In this document: piece by piece, positions 47,911-59,593 of the stretch
Layout: each line of letters opens with the position of its first letter
Position numbering within the stretch: position 1 is the stretch's first letter
Assembly: GCA_016946835.1 (NCBI GenBank)
Contig: JACVTC010000011.1
Coordinates: 775,001 to 839,000, forward strand
Origin: Neocallimastix lanati (nom. inval.)
Taxonomy: Eukaryota > Neocallimastigomycota > Neocallimastigomycetes > Neocallimastigales > Neocallimastigaceae
Reading direction: 5' to 3'
DNA length: 64,000 nt
Notes under the pieces: model-generated
What the model saw: only the letters and a program-made list of their open reading frames with translations
Told to the model about the DNA's origin: nothing
The model's database searches: none
Translations under genes and position numbers: made by a program

Positions 47911-48953
47911 ATTTTTTAATTAATTAATGAATAAAAATCTATATATGAAAATGTGGGGGATTAACTTAACATTATATTTCATTATTAATAAATAATAAAA
48001 TATTATATATATTATGTATTAAGTTAATTAGGCTTACATTAAAAATGTTTTAGTATACATTATTTATTAGATAGCTATATAAAGTTATAATAAAAATCTA
48101 TTATTATAATTTGTTCAACTGTAATATTCTTTTTCATGTGATATCCATATCATTAAATATATAAAAGTAAAAGTCAAAATATACCGAAATTGTATTACCT
48201 TAATTACAGTAATTGAATAATAAATAAATAAATAATCTGTGAATAAATAAATAAACAAATAAATAAATAAATAATCTGTGAATAATAAATAAGCATGTAT
48301 ATAGTTTTTGAATAAATAATAATAAAACAAATTTTACCATTCTTTATAGGTTAACTTTTTAGAAATGATATATATATACATATATATATAAAGATAAAAT
48401 AATTATAATATATATTTTTTTAAAAAGATATTACAATAAAATTTATACATCATACATTTAAATGTTATCAATATTATCCTTTTATTTTATTTTATTTCGT
48501 TTTGTTTTACAATGATTAAATATATATATATTAAAACATAGAAACGAATAGAATTGTTAATTTTATATATTGAAAATAATAATAATGGTAATGAATAAAT
48601 AAAATCAAAATAAATAAATATAATAAATAATAAATAATTGTTAATAATAATAAATAATAATAATAATATCTATGTTTAAAAAAAAAATATTGAAATAATT
48701 TAGTATTTCTTTTTTAAAAGTGAAAAATATTTTAAATTTACGTAAAATATATATTTCATAATTTATATTTAAAAAGATATTGAAAAATCATTAAAAGCTT
48801 AAAATTTAAAATATTATTGATTTAAAATTTGAAATATAAAATTAAAGGAAATCATTTTTAATAAAATACTTTAAAAAGTATATCTTATGATAGTTTCAAT
48901 GAAATTGCCTAGTTTAATAATAATGCAATTACATTAATCATTCTTTGAATAAT

Positions 48954-48984
<31 letters not shown>

Positions 48985-50713
48985 TTAAATTTATTTAATT
49001 AATTATTTTTAATTATTTTAAACAGAAAAATATTTTAAATTGGAGACTTAGCACAATTTTATTTATTAATATATTATTTATTTATTTATTATTTAATTTT
49101 ATTTATTATATAATCAAAGAAAATTTGAATAATGAAAGATATGACTTGGCACATTATTATATATTTTATATGTAAAATAATAATAACAGAATCATCAAAA
49201 AAAAAAAAAATTTTTTTTGGATGAAATATAAAATTTAATGTATTGAATTTATATAAAATATTAAAAAAACATATATATATATAATTTTTTTTGTTTTGGA
49301 TATTCATTATTCATTATTTATTAATTACTAATTGTGATATAAAACAAATATGTGTAGCAACATATTTGTATATTTAATAATAATTATTAAATATTAAATT
49401 TATATCTCTTTTGTCAATAATAATATTTGAAATAATTTCTTATTCATATATTATTCTTATTAATATATATATTATTCTTCTAAATATATATAATAAGAAT
49501 ATTATTATATATATATAACTTAAATATTCTTATTTATTTTAAAGTTTATATTAAAAATACATAATACTTCTATATATTATATAATAAAATAGTTTTAGTT
49601 ATTTCAATTATAATTAAATATATATATAGTTGATATTATTTATTATATTCATATTTATTATATAATTATATTCTTATATATTTAACTTTATTATTCTTAT
49701 TTTCATTTTTAAGAATTATATAGTAATATTTATTATATTTATTATTTTTAATATATATTTATTATATATTATACTATACTCCTATATATTATATTTTAAA
49801 TGTATATTTATTATTATTAATATTAATTATTATAAATATTTCCTAATAACTACTCTTCTTTAATGTAATTTAGAAAAGACCCTTGGTTAATTGAGTTTAT
49901 AAATTAAAATATATTAATGTTAATTAACGATACTATTAAAAATTAGTAGCACATAAAAGTCCCGCATATCAATTGTAACTTCATGTGATTTTTATTATTA
50001 TTATTTATTTGTAACATTTATTTATGTTAATGTATTTTTGGTGAATTAGTAAAAAAAAAAAAAAAAAAATTTATAATCATAATAATAAAAAAAAATTTTT
50101 TTAATTAATTTTTTATTTCTAATTTTATTGTGAATAATTTTTTTTTTTTTTTAATATTTTAATTATAATTCACTAGTATTAAGAGTTTATTATAAAAATA
50201 TAATAAATATTTTTTTTAGGTATTTCGTAATTTTAACAAATTGTTATTAACCTACGAAATAAAATTTAATATTCTTCAGTGTATTAATTTTATTTTATCA
50301 TATTATTATAATATTATAATAAAAATGGAAAATGGAATTTTTTACTTAATAAAAAAAATTACATATAAATAAATTAATTTTTAAATACATAAACTATATA
50401 TATATATATAAGTTTTTTATTATTTCATACAATTAAATATAACACAATATTTAAATATTTTAATACTTTTCTTTATAATAATTATAAAAAATTATATATA
50501 CTTTATTTATTATTTATTTTTTATAATATATTTTATTTAATAAGATATAATACAAAGAAATAATTTTAATACATTGAAAAAACATATATAATACTTTTTT
50601 ATTTTTTTTTTTATGATTTATATATTAATATTTACAGTATTAAATATTATTCTGTTTAAATATAAAAATTATTTAATATAAAAAATTTTTTAAAAAATAT
50701 AATATATTTAAAT
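47563..50713. other. Large gene-free AT-rich region
   Basis: Poly-A/T, TA repeats and an ATTT microsatellite near 48957-48985. A direct repeat AAATAAATAATCTGTGAATAA occurs in part at 48229 and 48268. No coding sequence is recognised; the small ORFs here are low-complexity Ile/Tyr/Lys strings. Confidence 0.65.
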
Positions 50714-52948
50714 TTAATTAGCCTTAACACCCCAAATAGTATCATTGTTATCCCCTACAGCAGTGAAAGCAACAAGAGTACCTGTTTTACCTTCATCTTG
50801 TTGCTTGAGGAAGACACCTTTGTAAGTAACATTATTAATTTTGATTGTCATAAAGTTGGTATTAGCTGTGTATTCCCAAGAACCAGTGTATTTACCGGTT
50901 ACAGACAAATTACTTTCTAATTTAACAGTGTAGCTATTAGAAATATCACCATTTACCTTAGTATGATAGTGGAATACAATTTTGTAGGAGCCAGCCATAT
51001 CACCCATACTGTATCCAGTTGGAGAAATGGTTTCACCAGAGTAGGCATAAGGAGCAGCACATAACCATCCATCTTGATTTAAGAACATTTGATGGACACG
51101 AGGTTCATGAAATTCAGCACCATCATTGAAACGAGTATGATAGACAAGGTAAACCTTGTTATCAGTATCACGGAAAGCAGAATTATGACCTGGAGCCATG
51201 TAAGCCTTAGAAAGACCAGGTAAATTATAATTACCCATTACTTTAATACCATAATCTGCATTATTACCATCCATGAATTGTCTACCTCTGGCATCAACAT
51301 ATGGACCATCTGGATTCTTTGAGCGGAACATTCGAATTTGGTAACCACCATTAGAAGTAAGACCACCATAAGAAACGAATAAGTAATAATAACCAGAACC
51401 ACTATGAGGTAAAATGTAAGGACCTTCAATAGATTGATGATTACCACCGGCTAATTTTTTACCAAAATATTTATCAGTATTATTACCATTATTGATATTA
51501 TGTTTTGGAAGACCGGTAGATTCATTTAATTCTAAAATATAAATACCACCAGACCAAGAACCATAAACCATCCAAAGTCTTCCATTGAAATCATAGAATA
51601 CAGAAGGATCGATAGCATTTGGATAAACGTGGAAGTTATAAGAATTGTTTGGATAGTAACGATTACCATCTATACCACCAGTAATAGTTTTCAAATTAGT
51701 TTGACCAACAGTATTACCAACAAAACCAGAGTATAAGAAAGTACCTTGGTATGTATATGGACCTTCAATATTATCAGCAGTAGCATAACAAAGATTAGAT
51801 TTAATGAATGTAGAAGTAGTACAGAAATATTGAACCCATTTCTTCATTTTTGGATTATATATGACATCTGGAGCCCATACAGAGTAACCACCTGCTTCAT
51901 TTTTACCGACGTAAGAGAATGGAGCATAATTTGATTTTGAGAACAGATTACTAAACATTCTATTATTTTCATTGACACCAGTGTATAACTTTTTCCAAGT
52001 TCTTAAATCAGTGGAAAAAGCGGTATCCATATGAGAACCGAAAATATAATATTTATTACCATTTTTAACGATGGATGGATCATGAACGGAAACTCCTGCA
52101 GAATAATTGGAAGTTTTAAGAGTAAGAGCTGGTGATGGAGCTGAATTAGCAGCATTTGCACCATTATTAACTGGGGCATTATTAACTGGCGCACTCTTAG
52201 CTGGGGCATTATTTACTGGTGTATTATTAACTGGTGCATTATTATATACTGGTGCATTGTTAAATACTGGTACATTATTAAAAACTGGTGCTGCATTAGC
52301 TGGTGCTGCATTATTTTTAGATTGAACGAATGGGGTTGAAGATTGAACACATTGAGAATACCATTCATTCATATTTTTACATTTATATCCGTCCACACAA
52401 CATTTACTTCCTGAAAAATTAGCACTATATTTGTTATATTTTATTTTATTAATAATAATATATTATTTCGTGGTTTTATTATTACATTTTTATTATATTA
52501 TATATTCATTTGATGTTTTATTAATTATAAATTATATTTAATTTATATATATATAAATTTCATTTAATTATTATTTTTAAAAAAAAAAAAATGAAATTTA
52601 ATATTATATATATTTTATTATCATATTATTCCATTGTTTTAATATAGTATATTATTATAATAATTTAAATTTTCAATAAAAGATTCATTAATTAAAAATA
52701 ACAATTAAATTTTTATATATATAATAATTTTAACAATGATTTTTGATATATATATTTAAAATAAATAATATATTTATGTTAATTATTTTATTAAATAATA
52801 TTTATTTATATGTATTTATTTTATTTTTTTTTTTAAAAAAAAATATATATATATATATTTACCCTCCACATTGAGCGTATGGACCTGCACAAGCAGCAGA
52901 AGCAAGTTTAATAGTACTTAATATACCAATAATAGTATTTAATCTCAT
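50714..52948 (-). CDS. Secreted GH43 endo-1,5-alpha-L-arabinanase with N-terminal CBM1
   Basis: Exons 52863-52948 and 50714-52424 join in frame to 598 residues. Residues 1-18 are a signal peptide (MRLNTIIGILSTIKLASA). Residues about 20-56 are a fungal CBM1: QCGG at 26-29, paired CC at 37-38, then YKC and WYSQC. Residues about 57-130 are an Asn/Ala/Pro/Val linker of NNAPV units. The GH43 five-bladed propeller starts at about 135. The three acidic positions fit D144 (VHDPSIV), D301 (AIDPSVFYD) and E362 (SIEGPYILP). A C-terminal beta domain (about 500-598, GSYKIVFHYHTKVNGDISN) is that of bacterial AbnB-type endo-arabinanases. Predicted to cut arabinan side chains of pectin outside the cell. The catalytic part is very close to the paralogue at 54940-56406, which lacks CBM1. 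Bacterial origin of the catalytic part is likely (inference). Confidence 0.93.
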
Positions 52949-53643
52949 TTTTAAAAGATTTATATTTTAAATAAATATATAAAAAGTAATTCCAATATTT
53001 ACAATTAAAAGTTATACTAAACTTTTACTTTATTGTAATGTTAAATTTTATTTATAATAACAAAAATATAAGAAATATATTTAATTTAAAAATTAAAATA
53101 TAAAATTTATATTTATCTAAATTTCAATTTTTAGAAATATAGAAAAAAAAATAAAAAGTTAAGGAATTTTGATCAATATATATAAAATTATAATATATTA
53201 TTTTAATTATATGAAAATAAGTAAATATGTATATATTAATAAAAATATAGATATAAAAAAAAGTATATTAAAAAAAAATTTAAAAAAAAATTATATATAT
53301 ATAATTTAAGAATTTAATATAATATTAAATTTATGATATATTATATAAATTATTCATTAATATTAAAATTAACAAAATTAACAACAAATTTTCATAAATG
53401 ATTTCTATATTAAATTAACTTTTTCATTGTATTTGAGTATTTGATTTTTATATTCAATTAACTTTTTATTTTAATTTGATTTCTATATTTAAAAAAATTT
53501 TTTTAACTATTTCTCCTCTATTTAATTTTAATTTTACTTAATGTTAAATTAAATTTAATAATTTTTGATTTATTTTAATTTATATCATTTAATTTTTAAT
53601 ATATAAAAAAATTTAAATTTTTTTTTTATATTTTTTTATGTTA

Positions 53644-53654
53644 GATTGCGGTAA
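53644..53654 (+). promoter_or_regulatory. GATTGCGGTAA motif, copy 1
   Basis: The motif is preceded by ATGTTA. The second copy at 53978 is preceded by ATGTT. A C/G-containing 11-mer repeated in DNA that is almost all A/T is conspicuous. Candidate regulator-binding site between the two arabinanase genes; function is inference. Confidence 0.35.
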
Positions 53655-53977
53655 AAATTTTTTTTTAGACAAATAAAAAATAAATATACTAGATACAAGT
53701 TATAATTATACTTTACACAAAACAAAAAAGTAATGATTTTTTATGTATTCATTTAAAATAAAAATTAAAAATATAAAAATATGAAAATTTTTGTTTATCA
53801 TTATTTTTTATTATTATTATTCATTAATTATTAATTATAATATTGTTTGATTTATAAATTTTAATTAATTTGATACTTTTTAATAATAAATAAATACAAT
53901 AATAATAATAATTAATTTATAATTAATATATATATTTTCCCTTTCTTTTTTTAAACTATAAAACAAAAAAAAATGTT

Positions 53978-53988
53978 GATTGCGGTAA
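53978..53988 (+). promoter_or_regulatory. GATTGCGGTAA motif, copy 2
   Basis: Same 11-mer, here extended to GATTGCGGTAATC, whose ends GATT and AATC are complementary, giving a partly palindromic site. Confidence 0.35.
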
Positions 53989-54698
53989 TCAAAATTATTA
54001 TAGAATAAATTATATGGAATATAGTTTTAATATTAATAGAACAATATGTAATATTGATTTTTACTTTATTCGGGAAAATGTACAAAATGTACTCCATTCA
54101 TTTATAATTATTATAATATATAAAATTTTATATTATAATCCATGAATCAAAAAAAATTAATTAAATAATTATTACTTCTATTTATGGAAAATTAAAGAGT
54201 TAATTTCATTTATGAATAATAATATTTTTTTTATTTTTTATTTTTATTTTTTTTTTTTTTATTTTTAAGAGTTTAATATATTATTTATATTATTTATATT
54301 AAATTCATACCAAATTTGAAATTTTACAACTTTATTTACTATGAAATAAATAAATAAATATAAATAATTAAAAAACAAAAAACAAAAAAAAAAAAAAAAA
54401 TAATAATAATAATTTATTAAAATTTTAATTAAATAAAATAAAAAATGAAAGTCATTGAAACAAAATTAAAATGAAATAAAATAAAATTTTAATAATTACT
54501 TTTAAAACAATAAACCATATAAATTCAAAATGTTCCCCGGTTTATTTTTTTTTTTTCATTTGAAATTAATTTTATTATATATTTAATAATAAATAATTTG
54601 TAAAATATATAAATATAAATTATAGATATTAAATATAAATATTAAATTATTTTAAAAATAAAATATATATATATAATTTGTAAATAATATATATATTA

Positions 54699-54897
54699 TA
54701 GATATTAAATATAAATATTTATATATAAAGTGTACAATATTTTATATTTTTTTTTCAAAACTTCACACAATATTATATTTTTAAAATTAATTTTAATAGA
54801 TATTAAATATAAATATTTATATATAAAGTGTACAATATTTTATATTTTTTTTTCAAAACTTCACACAATATTATTATATTTTTAAAATTAATTTTAA
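54699..54897. repeat. 98-bp tandem duplication just upstream of the second arabinanase
   Basis: 54699-54796 is repeated at 54797-54897 with one three-base insertion (ATT) and otherwise no difference seen. Each copy contains AAAGTGTACAATATTTTATA and AAAACTTCACACAATATTA. It ends about 40 bases before the start codon, so it duplicates the likely core promoter or leader. Confidence 0.93.
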
Positions 54898-54939
54898 TAA
54901 AGATAAAAAAATATATTCACTTTTAATTAAAAAAGAAAA

Positions 54940-56406
54940 ATGAAGATCTTTAATATTGTCGGTATTCTCAGTGCTGTAAAACTTGTCATCACTGCTGCTG
55001 TCCTCAAAAATTCAAATTATTCTTCAGGTGTTTCAGTTCATGATCCATCCATCGTTAAAAATGGTAATAAATATTATATTTTCGGTTCTCATATGGATAC
55101 TGCCTATTCCACTGATTTAAGAACTTGGAAAACTTTATATACCGGTGTTAATGAAAAGAATAAGATGTTTAGTAATCTTTTCTCAAAATCAAATTATGCT
55201 CCATTCTCGTATGTCGGTAAGAATTCTGATGGTAGTTATTCTGTTTGGGCTCCAGATGTCATGTATAATCCAAAAATGAAGAAATGGGTTCAATATTTTT
55301 GTACTACTTCTTCTTTTATTAAATCTAATCTTTGTTATGCTACTGCTGATCGAATTGAAGGTCCTTATACCTATAAAGGTACTTTCTTATACTCTGGTTT
55401 CGTTTCTAATACTGTTAGTAAAACTAATTTGAAAGCTATTACTGGTGCTACAGATGGTAATCGTTACTATCCAAATAATTCTTATAATTATAAAAAATTC
55501 CCAAATGCTATTGATCCTTCTGTATTCTATGATTTCAATGGAAGACTTTGGATGGTTTATGGTTCTTGGTCTGGTGGTATTTATATTTTAGAATTAAATG
55601 AATCTACAGGTCTTCCAAAACATAATATCAATAATGGTAATAATACTGATAAATATTTTGGTAAAAAAATAGCCGGTGGTAATCATCAATCTATTGAAGG
55701 TCCTTACATTTTACCTCATAGTGGTTCTGGTTATTATTACTTATTCGTTTCTTATGGTGGTCTTACTTCTAATGGTGGTTACCAAATTCGAATGTTCCGC
55801 TCAAAGAATCCAGATGGTCCATATGTTGATGCCAGAGGTAGACAATTCATGGGTGGTAAAAATGCAGATTATGGTGTTAAAGTAATGGGTAATTATAATT
55901 TACCTGGTCTTACTAAGGCTTACATGGCTCCAGGTCATAATTCAGCAATTCGTGATAATGATAATAAGGTGTACCTTGTCTATCATACTCGTTTCAATGA
56001 TGGTGCTGAATATCATGAACCTCGTGTTCACCAAATGTTCTTAAATCAAGATGGATGGTTATGTGCTGCTCCTTATGCCTACTCTGGTGAAACCATTTCT
56101 CCAACTGGATATAATATGAATGATATGTCAGGTTCCTACAAAATTGTATTCCACTATCATACTAAGGTAAATGGTGATATCTCTAATAATTACACTATTC
56201 AATTAGGTAAAAATTATTCAGTATCTGGTAAATTCTCTGGTTCTTGGGGATACACCGCAAGAACTAACTTTATGCATATTAAAATTGGTAATGTTACTTA
56301 CAAAGGCGTCTTCCTTAAACAAATGGATGAAGCTAAATCTAAAACTCTTGTTGCCTTTACCGCTATCGGTGATAATAATGATAGTATTTGGGGTGTTAAA
56401 GTTTAA
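54940..56406 (+). CDS. Secreted GH43 endo-1,5-alpha-L-arabinanase, no CBM
   Basis: A single-exon 488-residue protein. Residues 1-19 look like a signal peptide (MKIFNIVGILSAVKLVITA), then the propeller starts at once. The GH43 acidic positions fit D35 (VHDPSIV), D192 (AIDPSVFYD) and E253 (SIEGPYILP). The region WMVYGSWSGGIYILELNE and the C-terminal beta domain (NGDISNNYTIQLGKNYSVSG) are those of endo-arabinanases. It matches the partner gene at 50714-52948 almost residue for residue from SNYS(S/A)GVSVHD to the end, offset by 109 residues, so the CBM1 and linker were gained by one copy or lost by the other. Intronless, as expected of a bacterial-type catalytic gene. Predicted extracellular arabinan hydrolysis. 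Confidence 0.94.
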   Translation: MKIFNIVGILSAVKLVITAAVLKNSNYSSGVSVHDPSIVKNGNKYYIFGSHMDTAYSTDLRTWKTLYTGVNEKNKMFSNLFSKSNYAPFSYVGKNSDGSYSVWAPDVMYNPKMKKWVQYFCTTSSFIKSNLCYATADRIEGPYTYKGTFLYSGFVSNTVSKTNLKAITGATDGNRYYPNNSYNYKKFPNAIDPSVFYDFNGRLWMVYGSWSGGIYILELNESTGLPKHNINNGNNTDKYFGKKIAGGNHQSIEGPYILPHSGSGYYYLFVSYGGLTSNGGYQIRMFRSKNPDGPYVDARGRQFMGGKNADYGVKVMGNYNLPGLTKAYMAPGHNSAIRDNDNKVYLVYHTRFNDGAEYHEPRVHQMFLNQDGWLCAAPYAYSGETISPTGYNMNDMSGSYKIVFHYHTKVNGDISNNYTIQLGKNYSVSGKFSGSWGYTARTNFMHIKIGNVTYKGVFLKQMDEAKSKTLVAFTAIGDNNDSIWGVKV

Positions 56407-56893
56407 AAATAAAAAAATATATATATAATTTTTTAAAAAAAAAAAAAATAAAAAAAAAATTAACAATAAATTAAAAATATCATGTACATTATAATAAAAG
56501 AATAATACTATTAACTCTATAATTTTTAATTTTCAATAATGTATAAGCTTGTAAAAAAATTAATAATAAAAAATTATTATAAATATATATATATATATAT
56601 ATTAATATTTTTTATAATATTATCTATTTTATTTTTTATAATATTATCTATTTAAATAAATTTTTAAAAACAATTAAAATAAAATATTATTAGTATATTA
56701 TATTATTAATAATATTTATATCAATAATAATCAATGAAAAATCAATTAAACTACATAACAAAAGAAGTTTTTATATATTAAAAATTATTATTATTAAGTT
56801 TTTTTTTTTTTTTTAAATTCCTTTTTAATATTTTTTTAACTAAAATTTTATTTTATTTTATTTTATTTTATTTTTTATTTTTTTATTTTATTT

Positions 56894-56895
<2 letters not shown>
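56407..56895. other. Arabinanase downstream region
   Basis: AT-rich, with a direct repeat TTTTTATAATATTATCTATTT near 56609 and 56632 (in part). No gene seen. Confidence 0.6.

Positions 56896-56960
<65 letters not shown>
56896..56960. repeat. Poly-T tract of about 65 bases
   Basis: Among the longest homopolymers in the window. Its true length in the genome is uncertain because sequencing of such runs is unreliable. Confidence 0.9.
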
Positions 56961-56963
<3 letters not shown>

Positions 56964-57324
56964 TTGAAATAAAGAATTCAATAATTTAATCATGTTAGAA
57001 ATAAAGTTTAATATATGAATATTATTCTTGTTATTAAACAAAATAACATATATAAATTTTATGTATAAATATTATAAATTATTAAGATATCAACTATTAT
57101 ATAAATTGTAATATGGCGCATGTATGACGTACATAAAACATTTATGTAATAACACATAAAATAAAATTGTGACATAATTAAAATTTATGTAGTAAAAATA
57201 TATATAAAAAAGAATATTAAAAATAATTATTAAAAAGTAGTTAACTATAATTATAAATAAATAAAATTATTAATAAAATAATAAATAAAATTTGAAATTA
57301 CGAAATTTGAAGTGTGAATTCTAA

Positions 57325-57500
57325 TAAATCATATATTAAACTTTTTTTTTTTTGAAATAAAGAATTCAATAATTTAATCATATATTAAACTTTTTTTTTT
57401 GAAATAAAGAATTCAATAATTTAATCATATATTAAACTTTTTTTATTTGAAAAAAGAATTCAATAATTTAATCATATATTAAACTTTTTTTATTTTTATT
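57325..57500. repeat. Tandem repeat of about 48 bp, three to four copies
   Basis: The unit combines GAATTCAATAATTTAATCAT with ATATTAAAC and a T-run. Copies begin about 57361, 57408 and 57456, with a partial one at 57325. A diverged single copy lies at 56962-57015 just after the poly-T tract. Confidence 0.88.
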
Positions 57501-58274
57501 TTTTTTATGAGATATAATTTATTATGAAATTTTAAAAATAGGATTAATTTATAATCATAATTTATAATTAAAATTTATAATAATAACATAATTAAAAAAA
57601 ATTAATAATAATAATAAATAATAATAATAAATAATAATAATAATAATAAAATTTATCATAGTAAATAATAAATAAAAAGAAGTAATATATTAAAATGATT
57701 AAATAATGATAATCATTATATAAATAATTATATTAATAATTATAATAATAATAGATGAAAAAAATGATAATTATAATAAACTTTTAATAGTAAATAATAG
57801 TTAAAAAAACTGATAAATTTTTTAAATTATATTAAAAAAGGGATTCCTAATGAAAATTCTCGTTTTTATTATATATATTGCCATTACTTAAAATTTAATG
57901 ATTAATTAAATTCTTTTTTATCATTTTTTTTATTATAATTTAAAGTTTATTTATGAAAGGAAAAAATGTAAAATATTTTTTAAAAAAATATTTTTTTAAT
58001 AAAATTAAATTAATAATAACTGAATATTTACAAAATAAAATAAAAATATATATATTAACCAATTTTAAAAAATATAAAATTGATTTTTTAAAATTGATAC
58101 TAATCATAATATCATTAATATAATATTAAACTACAAAACTGATTAATAATATATAAAAATATAATTAATCATTAACTCTATATAATACAGATTATTATTA
58201 TTTTCAGGAAAAATATATGAAATGTATTCCATTCATTTATAATTATTATAATATAAAAAATTTTAAATTTTTAG
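57501..58274. other. Gene-free AT-rich DNA
   Basis: 58210-58268 resembles 54062-54125 on the other side of the arabinanase gene (shared CCATTCATTTATAATTATTA). No coding sequence. Confidence 0.55.
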
Positions 58275-58830
58275 GAAAAAAATATTCATGTGTGTACCGC
58301 CTTGTGGCCCCTCTTAAGGCATGGAAATATTAAGTTTGTTCGATCACTTTGGTATGCTTTCTTATAGACGGATATTGTCCCTGCTGGATGGCCTTACTGA
58401 ATGTTCAGCATTGGCGTTCTGACATGCAAATTATTGCTAAGAATTTTCTATTACACTTTTTCTTGTAATGCCTTTTCAGTTCCTAGCTTCCCTTTGAGGC
58501 GAAACCAGTATAATCTAACCCAATGCGATTAGTTCTAACTCACTTGGAAATTACATATTTGTTAAAAAGATTGCTTTTGTAGAATTTAGTTAGATATATA
58601 TGAACCTATATGCTAAGAATTCCTTCTTAAATATATTAAATAACAGTACTTGCGCAACCCTTTCAGGCGCCCAGTTAGGACAGTGTCCTGTCTATATAAC
58701 TTAGGAAATTAAGAATATATACATATATAAGGAATGGAAAATACTTACCTGTAACTCTAACCTCATACTCCGCAAAAACCTCTTGTGAGGAAAACTGGAA
58801 ATGGTCAAAGGGAGGGGACCCAATTTATTA
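58275..58830. other. GC-shifted island, unidentified
   Basis: Sharply less AT-rich than everything within 2 kb on both sides. The minus strand starts with an open stretch (ATT at about 58826 onward) reading IGSPPFDHFQFSSQEVFAEY and EVRVT, followed directly by a perfect consensus splice donor, CAG|GTAAGTATT (about 58740-58752). Further on it reads IQ, stop, GHPAGTISVYKKAYQSDRTN and LIFPCLKRGHKAVHT (about 58295-58420). Other features are the palindrome AGGACAGTGTCCT (about 58677-58689) and AGGCGCCCAG. I cannot assign it. It could be a fragment of a retroelement, foreign DNA or a structured RNA. Confidence 0.35.
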
Positions 58831-59593
58831 ATTAATTGATAGAAAAATAGAAAAGATATATAGACAGTTTAATATATACTTTTAAAAAAGGAAAAAAAAA
58901 ACAATTGAATAAATATATATTATATATCTATTATTGAAATATTAATTGTTAAATTCTATAAATTTTCTAATGATGATGATATTATATTTAGGAAAATTAT
59001 CAAAGAATAACTTTTTGTATATTTATTATAAATAATTATGAAATAGATAATCTTCTTTTAAAAAAAAGAAAAAATTAAGATGATATATTATTAAAATATT
59101 AATTGTTATAAAGAAAGTACGAAATTATCAAATATAGAAAAATGATTTTCCATATATTTATTAGGAGTCAAAAAATAATTAAGAAATAGATAGGAAGTCA
59201 TTTATATTAAAAAAATAATATTTTAATTATTAATATTTAAATATATTTATATACATTTATTTTTATTATAATTATTTATTAATATTCATATAAATAAATT
59301 ATATTTAGTTATATATATTTCATTCTTTATAATATTGTTTAATATATTTTGGTTTGACTTTATTATTAAATTTAAAAATAAAAATAAAAATAAAAATAAA
59401 AATATTAAGACTCTTATAATATTTTTTTTTTTTTAAAATGAAATAATGAACAAAAAATTAAATAAAATAAAATTAAATAAAATAAATTATATAAAATAAA
59501 ATTAAATAAAATAAAATTATATAATATAAAATAAAATAAAATTTTTTTTTTTTTTTGTTGTTTGTTTGTTTGTTTGTTTAATATTATTTTATT
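58831..59593. other. Gene-free AT-rich DNA
   Basis: AT-rich with AAATA/AAAAT repeats and a (TTTG)n run near 59557-59577. It contains the 3' flank of the next minus-strand gene. Confidence 0.6.

Larger units (their letters stand above)
52949..54939. promoter_or_regulatory. Divergent upstream region of two arabinanase genes
   Basis: About 2 kb between two divergent start codons. It is very AT-rich with two copies of the unusually GC-bearing GATTGCGGTAA and a 98-bp tandem duplication next to the second gene (listed separately). It could hold shared inducible control of both genes (inference). No coding sequence seen. Confidence 0.5.

Noticed and set aside
51238-52325. Extra ORFs within the CBM1 arabinanase gene
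   Set aside because: Shadow frames of the GH43 coding sequence and its repetitive linker; a corresponding shadow appears in the paralogue at 55676-55885.
58738-58840. Possible U1 snRNA: the plus strand has ATACTTACCTG, identical to the U1 5' end
   Set aside because: The same bases are the complement of a consensus splice donor that follows an open minus-strand stretch, and I could not find the U1 stem-loops or a clear Sm site after it.
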